Source of the DNA: Apostichopus japonicus
Lineage: Eukaryota > Echinodermata > Holothuroidea > Aspidochirotida > Stichopodidae
NCBI RefSeq assembly: GCF_037975245.1
Contig: NC_092563.1
Span: 25,888,960-25,952,959, forward strand
Direction of reading: 5' to 3'
Length of the DNA stretch: 64,000 nucleotides
The notes beneath the pieces are model-generated. The model worked only from the letters and a program-made list of their open reading frames with translations. It was not told where the DNA came from and did no database searches. Below, piece by piece: positions 38,681-51,387 of the stretch (the first letter of the stretch is position 1; each line of letters starts with the position of its first letter). A program made the position numbers and the translations under genes.

Positions 38681-39479
38681 ATTCTTCTCCTAGCTCTCGT
38701 CCACCTCTTTCTCCACACTTACCTGTGTTTGTCCTTCTAAAGTTTATCTCCTACCTCTCCCCCTTCCCCCGTTGTTTTCTTTTCTTTTCATTCTTCACTC
38801 CACCCATTGTCAACCAATCCTCTTACATCTATCTCTTTTGTGTTTTCCTGCTCATTAACCTTTCTGTACTGAGCTTGTATGTTGTCTCTTGTAGTTTCTG
38901 TTACTTGTCATTCAACCTCTGAGGAAGAAACGTCAGGCCCACTTACTTTTACACATTCTCTCACACAGGATCGTTAGTGGATAAGCAGTGTGCTAACAGC
39001 TTTTGTTTTATTTTCAGCTGCTCGGTTACTGTATCCCTTCGGATGATCCTTTCATCTACTTTATATTTGTACTTGTATTTTTGTGTTCCAAATTTCCAGT
39101 TCCTTTTTGTCATTTACTCATTCCGCTGTTTTCACCATGTCTCACCATTTCCTTTTGTTTCAGAAGCTCAAAAAAACTGATGCAGAAACCCCAGCGCTAT
39201 TCTTTCCATCTTTGCAACTACAGGTTCTACTCTTTTTCTCCCGCATTAGTCCCACAGGTCTACAGGTTACACACCAACCAGTATTAGGAACACTCACTTC
39301 AGGACTCCTTGGAGAGTGGAACCAAGTCCTACATAGCACCTCCATACGCCTAATCAACATCCTCACTAAACACTGCCAATCGTCCTTTGATAGTCTCAAC
39401 GATGAGGCTGACTCGAAGCATGAATTAACAGTCATGCTGCACCAATGACGAATGGACTCAGTACACTAACAAAATTAAC

Positions 39480-39850
39480 TTTTGTTTGTCTCAACAGAAC
39501 TTTGACCCCAGAGAAAGAAGAAAATGAGTCATTTTCTGAAAAGACGCAAACGTAACACCCGCAACATTTGTAAACTTATCTTTTCTGCTCTTAAAAATGC
39601 AGAACTTAGGCTTCTCTCCAAAGGACTCAACGTCTGTCCCACTCCTCCCTCATTAGACCATGGAGCTATAAATCTGTTTATAGCTCCATGATTTGACCAA
39701 GTGGAACTGGGCCAAGATCTCACTCATTTTCTTTTCGCAGAATTCGCCTTCGTGAGTATTTCCTAGATGATCCTCCAACTGAACGTGAACTTTTCTGCAC
39801 GAAAAGTGCTTGGATGCCTCCTAAAAACACTTACTTTAATTTTACACAAC
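39480..39850 (+). pseudogene. Penelope-like element, N-terminal fragment
   Basis: The conceptual product includes LSKGLNVCPTPPS and, in a shifted frame, FRRIRLREYFLDD then KSAWMPPKN. These are landmarks of the N-terminal region before the reverse-transcriptase core in Penelope-like elements. A 30-bp palindrome (atggagctataaatc/tgtttatagctccat, 39,660-39,690) separates the two parts, and the frame is broken. C/T-rich sequence from about 38,690 may belong to the same insertion. Confidence 0.6.
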
Positions 39851-40522
39851 TTAAAAGTATGCACATGTGAGTCATCATGCATAACTGAATGCACCTGAGG
39901 GTTACAAGATAAATGTACAACATTAAAACAATATCAAATATTATAACTATTATACATAATCTATATTATTGTTCTTATTATTATTATTGTCAACTTGTAA
40001 GTAGACTATAATGTACTGTGGGAGACTAGTGAAAATGCTGCAATACACCTTTGTAGCCTACATCTATGATGGTGTCTCATGACGTAAATATTCTTCAATA
40101 GAGGTATGCAGATTTTCAAAACTTAGATACAGCATGTCAAATGGAATAAATAGAATATTAGAGAAATACCTATGACTAGTTTCAAGGGGGGGGGGGGGTG
40201 AGTTTGATATTGTTAAAGACGTTATCTATTTGTTCCACTTTGAATTTATTTTGCAAATATGTGTTTACCTGTTGCCACTTGGACAATCTGGTACGTCCAT
40301 TAACAATAGTCAGAAATTACAGAGAAATATATCTCGGGAAGTTTTATCCAAAATCAGATATGATGTGAGTGGGTTTTAATATATTTCCAAGCAACTGCAA
40401 CATCAACTTACACACAGCAATAACATCTTCTCGGTTGTTTCCCTACTGTAATGTACCTTCAACTTTTTGTAGACTACGTTGCCATAAAAATGTTCCAAGA
40501 AAATGCCGTTTTTACCTCAACA
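39851..40522. other. Intergenic, nothing recognised
   Basis: AT-rich, one G-run at about 40,188-40,198. No gene-like signal. Confidence 0.4.
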
Positions 40523-40901
40523 CAGTGGCGTAGGAAGGTACTTTTGAGTGGGGGGGGGGGGGGGGGCTGAAGACTGATGGCCGGCCTGGGGGAGGGGTCT
40601 AAAGGGGGAGGGGTGTCCCCCTCCCCTTTGGAATTTTTTGCATTTCCAGGTAGCCTCAGATGCAATTTGGTGCAATATAGCACACTTCAACACCCACTCC
40701 AATTTGTAGACTTAATTTTGTATTTTCACCTGGCCTTAGATGCAATTTGGTGCTCCAAATGAGATTTTTTTTCTCATTTGAAAATGAAAAAGGGGTTTTC
40801 TGACTTGCGAACCGGGGGGGGCGGAATGATACTTCCGCCTCTCCACATTTTTCACTGGGGGGGCTGGCGCCCCCCCCAGCCCCCCGGTTCCTACGCCCTT
40901 G
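40523..40901. mobile_element. hAT MITE (379 bp), G-tract type
   Basis: Left end CAGTGGCGTAGGAAGG, right end CCTACGCCCTTG, perfect 8-bp duplication CCTCAACA (40,515-40,522 and 40,902-40,909). Subterminal G-runs on the left and C-runs on the right extend the inverted repeat. Confidence 0.9.
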
Positions 40902-41742
40902 CCTCAACATAACTTAATCATAACTTATCAGTCTTTGTCATTCACGAAGCATTTGTCTAAGGTGGCTCCATATGAATATAAACCCACTCACAGCAGTCCG
41001 GTAGCCAGGCTGGGCCAGGGGTATGCCCCCTCCACTTTCAAACAAATGTTCTCCCACCCCCACCATCATATGACCAAAACGTAACAGCACATGAGTATTG
41101 TGCCCTCTTTTAACTATAAGTGCCCCTCAATAACTTGTTGCTGCCCCTACAACTCGGATTACCTGCTCCGCATGATCTTCAACGATTCTGTGAAGCCGTC
41201 TCCCCGACCTTTTTGATCTATCAAACTTAGCATGGTGAACGATGCAGACAGCTGGTCTTTTATGCCCTTTGTATCTAACGTTAGATTGCAAAACATTGGA
41301 AATATGCTACATTTTCTTCTTCTCAAAAGGTAAGAACAACCGTGAAAGCAGCGGCTAAATAACCGAGATAGTATATCCCCCCCCCCCCCAACAAAACAAG
41401 AGCTCATCTGGTGAATCAAGTGTTTCTATATGTATATATGAAACAGGATTTCATCGAAACCTCGGTGCTATAGATAACGAAGGCACCCTTTACGCGGGTC
41501 ATAGTTTTATGTGTATCAAGATGGCGCGCGTGACCTTCAAATAGCTGCAAAGCGTGTTGTTATCAATAGGTGCGATATGGCTATTGTGTATTAATTTCTG
41601 TGCTGCTCACCCAACCTGTTATATATGATGGGTGGGAAAGGAGTGACTAGTTATACGAGCACTTGATTGAGTTCAATGAAAAGTTAGCATTCTGCTCTAG
41701 CAGGTACTAACTGTGGCTGTGTTGAACAATTTACAAATGTGT

Positions 41743-42280
41743 ACGGAAGCATTGGAGTGACATGTAAATTGACGTTTTCATGAGATGCAAACAACTCGAC
41801 AATACGTTGAAAAATGACATCTTGACGATATATTCTAAATCGTCAAAATGTCGAAAATCTTAAATTTGACGTGTCGTGGCGATACATCAACTGGTCGTCA
41901 TAGTGACAAAATATGAACATTGACGTTTTGACGACATCATACCAATGTCAAAACTTTCAGTGAAAATTGATGTTTTGCCGAGATGAATCAACTCGTCATG
42001 ATCCCCCCCCCACTCCAAAAAAAAAAAAAAAAAAAATTGCAGTCGATTTTAGTCACTTTGATGACTTGGATATGATGTAGATCAAAATGTCAATTTTCAG
42101 TTGTTTGGGGGGCAATTTTGACTAGTTAGTGCATTAGGCCAAAATGTCAATTTTCCGATATTTGTAGTTTTCATGAGTTGGTATTGATTGACAAAATGTC
42201 AATTTTCAGATTCTGCTCATCTTGACGATTTTTTGCATCTCACCAAACCGTCAATTTACGTGTCCTTTCTAAGCTTCCGT
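41743..42280. mobile_element. Long-TIR MITE with internal GTCAA repeats (538 bp)
   Basis: Arms of about 55 bp: ACGGAAGC..., then TAAATTGACG and GAGATGCAAA on the left match the inverted right end (ACGGAAGC, TAAATTGACG, GAGATGCAAA). The interior has many copies of 'aaaatgtcaattttc' and its complement, plus an A-run at about 42,018-42,037. No coding potential. Confidence 0.75.
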
Positions 42281-44349
42281 GGAATATCTGATCTTTATGA
42301 GCAGATATATTAGTACACAATATGAATCGCACATCAACCTTCATGCAGGATCATGTGGGCGGATATCCAAGCCATTTCGAACGGACTCTTGATGCTTAAT
42401 TCGTGATCACAGGATTACTTACTTAATACATCGGGAAACTGGTGGTGAGGGAGATTATGATCTTGGTGAGATAGCAGTGCTCTTAACGATCTACAAAATC
42501 ATAAATTTAATTTGTTCCCTGAAATCACAATGTTTAATTCGTGACAGTATAAATCAGAAGGCTCAAGTACTAAATTGTATAATACCCGTCCCCTCCTCCG
42601 CACCCCCCCCCCTCCCGCCCTAGCAAAATTCCGTCAGATACCGTATGGGATATCCATTTGCTGTGACCTCTACGTCAGCTAGAATAACTGGTAGCCTAAG
42701 GCCCCCCAAAAAACTCCAAAAAAACCGACCCCAGCAGCTTGAATAACAGGCATTATTTTGATATTTGTACAATAACATAAACAAGTCAATATAATAATTA
42801 AAATGCGTAACTAACACGCCATAATAGTTTAAATAATGGAGCCTCTATATGTCTTCTATAGGTGTGTAACTTCGTACATAGAAACAAGGCCTGTATAGTT
42901 CTTTGTGGTATTTGAAAGAAAGCTAATGACGCAGATGAATATCGCTGTAGTAAACTGTAAACTGTATTGCATAAACACAGTTGTCGCTCACTCGATCACG
43001 TACAGCTCTCACACGTATAGACCGACGATACACTCAAATTCGTTGAACCTTGCAAGCTAACAAACAACTTTGGCTTCGATAGACCTTCCAATGAAACATG
43101 AACCAAAGTTTGAAGGTCGCCTTGTAATCGATGTTGTCAAAGTGAACCAGGAGCCGGTTGCCGTTATAATATTGCTAAAGCACACGACCAGAACTTCGAA
43201 GTAATGCCAATGCCTGTATCGTGAATTATTTCATAATATATACTTAATATGTGATCACCTGAATGTTGTGATAAAACGAGTAAATAAATTAAATTAAATG
43301 AATAGATTTCGATTCAGGTCCGTACACAGGGAGAGGTGGGTTCGACGGCTACGCCAACAGCCCGCCCCCCCCCCCCACCGAAAAAAAGCCAACCAATTTT
43401 CAAAGGGTCTCCAAATATAGCAACATTTGCATCCAAGCAACATTAATTATATAACAACAAAAAAAGACTTCTCTTCCAAATCGGTGATCAGCAAACGCAC
43501 CATCCCACAGAAAACCATGCGTTGACGGGGAGTGGATACAACCGTTCCTTTATGATCTTGTTCCAAATGTTGTTGTTCTTTTATGGGAGGTGGAACAGAG
43601 ATGGGGGGAGGGTGTAGAGGCGGAGAAGATACGCACATGCTACTGAAATATCATCAGTATAGCCTACCATTTTTTTGTGCCATAAATTGCTAAAAAAGGT
43701 ATTTAGATTAGATAGAAAGTTTTGCATAATATAGAGGAATGTTGCCGTCTACGACAAGTCAATATGCCTATATTGTTTTGAGGATGACTGCAAACTGTTG
43801 GTCAAGTTTAAACATGGGTGGCAATACTAGTGACCGATAATGGTAGTCTTTATTTACACCAGGTGCCATAGAAACGGTCAGCATTTAGCCTGGAGATAGG
43901 GTGGTTCAGATGGGGCTACATCCCAGAGACTCGGGGTCAGTAAGGGGACCCAGGGTCACGTGTGTCAGTATATGCATCATGTCAAAGCGTCCGATCACCA
44001 CAAAAAAAAAGTATTTTTGATACGCTTATATATAGTTGTCCCCGAGACCCAGCTGATAGCTCTCAACGCCCTTGGTCGGGCCATCTTATCTCACTGAGAC
44101 GCTCATTAGTAGCGCCTGGGAATAATCAGGAGAAAATGTTTCAGAACATTCAGCGAGGTTTATTACTATATAACGATCATTAAGGACTGATGAGATGCTG
44201 TAAAGAAACATTGTCCTTTTGTAATTGCATCGGTATGCATCGGTCTCCTCAGAGTACGTGACCATTAGCAGTGTTTTGGCCCATCTGATATTCAATCCGT
44301 CACGGTGTTAGGAATTGTGTACTTTGCCAAATAGATATATATAGATATA

Positions 44350-44383
<34 letters not shown>

Positions 44384-45750
44384 ACCTATGGGTAGTTTTT
44401 GTAATACTTGTAAAATAATTTATGGTACAGTCCACGCTTTTCATGTCCGTATTATTTCAAAGAAAGGCCACTGTCTTGTGAAAAGTACAACGCCTTTTAA
44501 TCCATATAATAAACTGGTGTCGCCTTTAAATAAGATGATCTGACAGTTTAGTTATTTCGTGCTTTTGTAATTTGACTCAATAAATTGCATTGCGGTTTAC
44601 CACAGAATTAAATTGCTCTGAACTATAACTTTTTCCCAAAAGACGTACGTCTTTCCGTTTATGATTTGTTTTGTCAAAAATGATACGAATTTAATGATGA
44701 TTTTCCAGATGTGAATGAAGTATTTTATAAAAGGAGGGGATGGTGTCATGGGAAGCCAACTCCCATGAATGGGGAGGGGAATATCGGGGCCTCTCCCCCA
44801 AAACAACAAAAGTTTAGAGGTCAATTGGTGCTTCCTGAGGGATATTTAGACTATAAGTGTGCTCAGCCTGATAAAAAATAATTAGAATACGTTCAAAATT
44901 TCTCCGACTGATTAAGGTAAGTGCCTGAACCTTTTTTTGGGATGGCCAATGGCGAATGATTTTATAATAGCGTGGGTAACGCCCTGGGGTCATGGCAGCT
45001 GTCTCCTATGTAAGTTTTTGGGGGTCCGGAAAATATTTTTAAACTTTAGACGTCAAATGGTGCATTATGAGGCATATTTATATTATAAGTTAGGTTTACA
45101 GACCTTGAGTAGCCTTCAAACGCAATTGGGTTTTGCTAATATATACTTTGCATTAGGTTGAAAGCGGGAGTAAGGTTGGGAGGTTGGAAGGGCACACCCG
45201 TAGTAGTGGTCCTATGCTTCCCCGACAGAATACACAAAGTCATCTGACAATTTCCCCCGACTGACGATCGGAGGTGCCCATCCCCTCCCCCTTTGCGCAC
45301 ACCCCTGTTTCAAGAACACTTTATTGGATCCTCCATTTCAATTTGTCGGTGAATTACGTACGTGCAGTTCCACCAATGCCGACCGAACCAAGGATACGGG
45401 GTTTTGTGAACCAGTATACCACCACTAAATTCCCAACCTCCCCCGCCATTCAGTCCCCAAAATAACAATTATGATTATAGACCTATCTTTATAAACCGTA
45501 TAGTAGCTGCACAAAAGTAACCATCATAGCGTCTTGAAGCACAGGTAAGTAGGGAAAATGGAAGGCGACCAAAAAAGTAGCCACTTAATGAAATAGTGAA
45601 GTCAACTGTGTTGAATATCTGCTCAAATTAACTGCGTTGTAACTGCTCAAGTGTGCGAATAATGAGCGTTTGTTAATGTAATTGGAGCGTGAGAACTTTA
45701 TCTTTACAAATGTGCGAATACGTTCATACCGAACGTGTGTTAAATGACAC
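42281..45750. other. Intergenic, fragments of G/C-tract repeats only
   Basis: Poly-C or poly-G remnants similar to the hAT ends occur near 42,600 and 43,365. A (TA)n microsatellite lies at 44,332-44,385. No gene or complete element is recognised. Confidence 0.45.
44332..44385. repeat. (TA)n microsatellite
   Basis: About 54 bp of TATATA with a few interruptions. Confidence 0.9.
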
Positions 45751-45777
45751 TGGAGCTTGAGAACTTAACTGTTATAT

Positions 45778-46010
45778 TCATACGCGAGCTACATAAGAAG
45801 GCGCAAAACCATGTGACAAAATCTTCAATTCCTACAATAAGAGCGGAAGGCCTCGATTAAATAGTTAGTTGCGTTGTATCTGTTGATGTGCGAGTACTTT
45901 CATTCTGAGCGCATGCGGGCTTTATTGCTTTACTGTTTTATTCATACGCGAGCAACATAAGAGGGCGCAAAACCATGTGACAAAATCTACAATCGAAGCT
46001 GATGGCTTCG
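45778..46010. repeat. 173-bp-spaced direct repeat
   Basis: 'ttcatacgcgagc' followed by 'gcgcaaaaccatgtgacaaa' occurs at 45,778 and again at 45,951 with small differences. Confidence 0.75.
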
Positions 46011-46058
46011 ATTAATCAGGTTATGTTTGCGTTCCTTTGATAACTTTTGAATCATTAC

Positions 46059-46666
46059 CAGTGGCGGCGCCAGGAATTTTTAGTTGGGGAGGCTAAGGGG
46101 GGGCTGAGCCAATTTTTTGGGTGGCTTACAAGATTGAGTGATCGCCGTCCTGGGGGAGGCTAAGGGGAGAGGGTACCCCCTCCCCTTTTGAAATTTTTCC
46201 CAATCCTGGAAAGGCCTACATGCAAAATGGTGGCATTTAGCGAGGCTTTTGTCACCTGAAAATTTCTCCAAAAATATGCATTTTTTTGTGAGTAACTTTA
46301 GTCAAATTAGAATGGAAGATACCAATTCACAGTTTTCGTATCACTAAAATATTACCTGCTGTGAGAGATCCAATTCCTTTGCTCAATTATTATATCGCGC
46401 TCTCTGACACAACTCCTGTTTTAGTCTGTATACACGCTGTTTGTGAAACGCACACGACATTGCCGTATGAGAACAAAATTCATCAAAATTTCCATTGACC
46501 ATATAGCACTGCGTTATGGCTGACAAAATTTGGGTAGGCTATATTGTTTCAATGAGGTTTTTTTTTTTTTTGCCTATTTCAGTTGGGGGGGGGGGGGCTA
46601 ATGGGGGGCTGACTACTTCAGTGGGGGGCTAAAGCGCCCCCAAGCCCCCCCTTGGCGCCGCCACTG
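46059..46666. mobile_element. hAT MITE (608 bp), CAGTGGCGGCGCCAGG type
   Basis: Termini CAGTGGCGGCGCCAGG and CTTGGCGCCGCCACTG; perfect 8-bp duplication ATCATTAC at 46,051-46,058 and 46,667-46,674. Right arm has G-runs then C-runs that can fold back. Confidence 0.92.
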
Positions 46667-47579
46667 ATCATTACACCTACTTTTACAATTAGTCAGGATG
46701 GTGTGTGTGTGAAATATCAATATAATCTAATTTTACGAATGAATCTCGTCTATTCCACAAACTCAATAATAATAGCAGTCTAAACAAACGCCTACTGAAA
46801 CCCCTTGCATGACTTATATAAAAGGTTCTTGTTGACAAACCAAACAAGAATCACCACTGACGTGTGTGTCTGTTACCCTATAACGAAGCGGGCAATTACT
46901 GTAGTTGTATAAACTAGGACAGTACTATTGTTAGTACATAAAAGATAGACGTTATAAGCAGCTTGGGGTTCCCCAGATATTTCATAAATAACAGTCATTA
47001 AGCACATCTGATGTCCATTCGGCAGAATGTTTTGGGGGTTTTAAGTTTGACAGCCACTACACACCAGCGCCTCTATAAACACTAGTTGAAGTTCTATATA
47101 CATTAATATTTATTAGGGGTACGTAGGGGTCAGGGTCATCATTTGTACTTTCCTAATGACCCTCCCCTTCACCGTCAATGCTTACTTCTCAATGTCCCCG
47201 GGGTACTAAGGTGACCAGACGTCTCCGATTCTCGGGGACCGTGCCCGATTCTCGGGGACCGTGCCCGATTCCAATGTTCGTCCACGATAACAATTCCCTG
47301 AACTTTTAAAATACGGCATTCTGTTCACAACAGATTTAGAAATGCTGCAAAATTACCTTCCTGCTCATGCCAATGATACATTCATTACACGTCATTAAAA
47401 ACTGTAGATTGTACACAGGTGGCTCGCACAGAGATTTAACAAGAACCTTTGTAGGGTAGGCCAAACCTACTATCTACGCGTAGTAATGTACAAGCGTGAC
47501 TAGGGTTACCTACGACATAGAAGTCGTGTTACGCCTGTGCTGACCTATACAAAATACTTTTCGGTTTCGAGGAAATCGT

Positions 47580-48110
47580 TACCTTTGTAGTCATGTAGGC
47601 GGATGAGTGTGTGTGTATGTATGTATGTGTTTGTGACTCCTTGCTTGTAAACACGACATCTCAAGAAGGAGAGCTTGGTCTAAGCTCGTATTTGATGTGT
47701 AGGAGTACCACATTGAGTAGAAGAAGCCTATTGTTTTCTGGGGACGTAAAAGATCATTTGGGGTCACCAGGAGTCAAATTGTGAAAACTTTGTAAACACG
47801 ATATCTCAATTAGAAGAGCTTGGAACAATCTTACATTTCGTGTGTAGGAGTACCACATTGAGTAGAAAAAGCTTATTGTTTTTTGTGGAGGTCAAAGTTC
47901 ATTTGGGGTCACTAGTGGTCAAATTGTGAAAACCTTGTATACGCTATATCTCAAGAAAGGAAGCTTGTCGGGACCAATCTCATATTTAGTATGCAGGCTA
48001 GTACGTGATACGTTTAGTTCAAGAAGCCTATTCTTTTTGTGGAGGTCAAAGGTCATTTGTAGTGACCAGAGGTCAAATTGTGGAAACCTTGTTTATAATC
48101 TACCGTATCT
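47580..48110. repeat. 145-bp tandem repeat, three diverged copies
   Basis: Units starting at about 47,649, 47,794 and 47,939 ('aaacacgatatctcaagaag' ... 'ggtcaaattgtgaaaacc'). A single copy of the same unit with its flanking sequence recurs at about 56,830-56,940. Confidence 0.75.
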
Positions 48111-48299
48111 CCGATCGACCAGCCTATTAGATAACATGTACCTTAGGCCTCATAAGAATAGGAGGCTGTTGGCAATTGTTAATTCGCTTATGGGCATCCG
48201 TAGCATCGAATGAAAACTCACGCACAACCTTCCATAGGCTTTAGTGTGTTGCTCCGCTGCATGCTTTGTACATACGGCGTTTTTATTGGAACGATATCA

Positions 48300-50110
48300 C
48301 TGAGTCATCGGTATTTTATATTTTCTTCCGTTGTTGAAGTTTTCAGTTCTTTTTTTCGCAACTGTTGAGATTCAGTGCCAAAGAAAAACTTCAGGTTTGG
48401 ATGTAGTTACGTTGGGGAATGGCTAAGCGCCTTTTAGGCACTTAACTGTCGTCTAGTTCGATTTTTACCAATGACCGATTTGGTTCGCTACCTGCACGTG
48501 CGTTATGTATGGAAAGTTCTCATGTGTGCATGGGCGGGATTACGGGGGGGGGGCAAGAGGGGGCATTTGCCCCCCCCCACTTTTTCCCAAACCTTAATTT
48601 ACTTTTTTTGTCGTTTTTGTAGACAAATGTGCACAACCCTAATCGAAATTATTCCCTATCAAATAGGCCTATTTGTTTCGAATCTTAGTCGAATTTGTGT
48701 TTAACATCGTAACATGTAGCATGAATAACTGGAGCTGGAGCTAGCACATGGTTCGCAGCACAGGTTCCTGCACGAATCCTGGAGCTAACACACTAGCGAT
48801 TCAATTCTGCATGTGATGAATCCGCGGCATGTGCTACAGTGCTAGCTTCAGGAATTGATTTTCAACGTTGCTGCTCTACTGAATGCGTTGAATAACTAAA
48901 TCCAGAGAAACGATTTACAAAAGCCAGAATTGCATATTGGGTATATCAATAATTAAGTTCAATACACTGACACATGACACACCCCACCCCCAGTGGTCTA
49001 GCCCTTCATGAACAGTAAGTAACATTCAAGTATTTATTATGAATTTCTATGTTGCCTGATAATATGGCAATAGTTCAAACATAATGCTGGTACTGCCAGG
49101 TAATAATTTCATTTTCAAATCTCTGCCAGTACTATGAAATGACCCGTAAATATATTGCTCCATGATACACCTAGTCACATTGTAAAATCCAAACAGTCAC
49201 CCCGCCTCGACTTCAGTGGCGACGGAACCGGTAGACTTGAGGGGCTTATCCCCCATAAAAAAAGTGTGGGGGGTAAAGGTATGTTCAGCCCCTAATATTT
49301 GCCAAGTTCTCCAAGAAGTGGGGACCGCGGGGAGAATTTCGAAGTGGGTGCTGAACATATTCTTGATCGGTCCAATGCACAATATACTAATAATTTTAGG
49401 GGGAAAGAACTGTCGAGATGCGATTTATTGTTACCAGAGGTGTCATATTTGCTGATCTAGGATTTCCTTTTTGCTTAAATTTCAACACGCCGCGCCAACT
49501 GATGGTGGTGCACCGTCTAAATAGTGACGTATAAGCCTCAGTTGTGCATCACCATATAAGTTCTTCTATCTGTCCTCCCTAACTTTACACACGTTCATTA
49601 ATTGTTTAGATGCAATTTAAAGCCTATATGGGTGTTAATTTTACCGATCTAAGGGTTCCTTTCATCAAAAATTTCGACGATCCTTGCCAACTGATGATGG
49701 CGCTCCGCTTAGATAGTGACGTATAACAAAAGTTGTACATCACCATCTGACCATATGTTCTACTATCAATCCTCTTCAAATTTTTAAACGATAATTAACT
49801 ATCTAGATACAATTGCAGACATGAGATCCATATTTCAAGGATGGGTACATGCAGCTTAGAGCACTCGGGAAGTGCCATTTCCGGCCATCTGGAGGGTTTG
49901 TAAAGCCCAAAAATTTCTTGTACGCTCCGCGCCAACCAATGGTGGCGCTCCGCTTAGATAGTCTTGCTGGCAGGTTTGCCCCCCCACTTTCACAACTCAA
50001 ATCCCGCCCCTGCATGTGTGGATCGAGATTGTTCACAAACTTCACTGAGCATTTATAAACATACAGCTAAAACATCATTTAAAATCTACCATAATAATTT
50101 ATTACAGAGA
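48300..50110. repeat. Dispersed repeat copy A, interrupted by a hAT insertion
   Basis: 48,310-48,528 plus 50,013-50,060 match 56,950-57,205 ('ccgttgttgaagttttcagt', 'gcacgtgc.ttatgta', 'gattgttcacaaacttca'). Copy A is split by the element at 48,529-50,012; copy B is not. Confidence 0.8.
48529..50012. mobile_element. hAT element (1,484 bp), non-autonomous
   Basis: Ends CATGGGCGGGATTA and (inverted) CAGGGGCGGGATTT; perfect 8-bp duplication CATGTGTG at 48,521-48,528 and 50,013-50,020. The interior has three tandem-like copies (about 49,489, 49,682 and 49,921) of the GCGCCAA...TGGTGGCGCTCCGC core. It also has a possible nested hAT left end at 49,214 (CAGTGGCGACGGAACC). No transposase domain. Confidence 0.85.
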
Positions 50111-50612
50111 ACGGTTTAGGCTTACAAAGTACGTCGTGTATATTAAAGGCATTCATAAACATGTTGGTAATAATGTATCAACCAATTAAAAAAGTTTTGG
50201 GTTATGCGCAGTCAACCCCTACACATTAGAGTATAGTACTAGCGGCCCATGTATAGAATAATAACAATAAACATTAAACATATCCATCTGAAGTTTAGAT
50301 ATAAGAGCATTAAATGACTATAGCCTAATAAACAAACTTTAACAAGTAGTTAACATTTTATTCCGAGTTTCGCGATACTAAAATTCCATAACTTAATGAC
50401 TTAAGACCCCTTTCGAGTTGATCTGCAGAAAACAAATCCACAATACACGAACGGTTGGAGTTTACGAAGTACGTAGTGTGTTTTAAATGCATTCATAAAT
50501 ATGTTGTGTTCATATATTAATTTCTAGACCAATTAAAAAAAATTATCCGTCGATATGACGATAGCTTGGTTATGCGCAGGCAACCCCTGCACAGTAAAGT
50601 ATATGCAGGTAG
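50100..50612. repeat. Diverged direct repeat, about 345-bp spacing
   Basis: 'acaaagtacgtcgtgt', 'gcattcataaacatgttg' and 'ggttatgcgcagtcaacccc' at 50,125-50,220 recur in order at 50,465-50,590 with substitutions. Confidence 0.65.
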
Positions 50613-51122
50613 ACTACTAACAATAAGCATTGTTCAAAATGTTTCGTGTCAGAATACCAATAAATACACTTAGGGTAGCCAAACGTCTCCTAAATGATTT
50701 CTTAAGGCATTTCCTACATGCTATCAGTCATAATTCGCAAAATATACAATTTAAGGAGTTTTCAGACAAGTTTGTTGTTATTGCTGCTAGGATTTTTTGC
50801 AAAGATGTCACTCCACACTAGTTGCGAGTTGAAGATAGATGCTCTCTCACCCATAGGAAACATTGCGTAAAAGATCGCTTTGATTTAGGCAGTGTAATGG
50901 CGATATTTTTCGCGCACCAATGTGCAGCTTAATGACAAGGTAAATAATTGGGGAAATGTACGAAGTCATGCTAATCGACTGAGTAGCGGTTCAAAGTAGC
51001 AGTGAGGTACTGTATAGGCAGGCTTAGGACTCGCGCATACCTAGCTACTGTATTGTATATGCCTACTAGTTATTGAGGAGCCCTAATGTAACAGAAGCTA
51101 AGCTACCTTCGTAGGTAGTTTA

Positions 51123-51387
51123 TACCACCAAACACAAAACGTTATCATAACATTTTTAAAAGAGCCTCTAAAATATGTGTTTATAACGTTAAATGTGGTG
51201 TTATAAAATCGTCGGCATAACGTTTTTATGAGATATTAATGTAATATGAATGTTTTTACGGAAAAATGTTTTGAAATAATATCCTGAAAACGTTTTCGTG
51301 ACATATTTATTACACCACAAATAACGTTATCAAAACAAAAGACGAAACGTTTTAATGACGTTTAAAAAACGTTTTTGTGTTTGCTTG
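51123..51387. mobile_element. AACGTT-rich MITE, copy 2 (inverted)
   Basis: Starts TACCACCAAACACAAAACGT and ends GTTTTTGTGTTTGCTTGCA. The interior aligns in reverse to 33,467-33,701 ('gttaaatgtggtgttataaa', 'acatatttattacaccacaa'). Confidence 0.75.
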
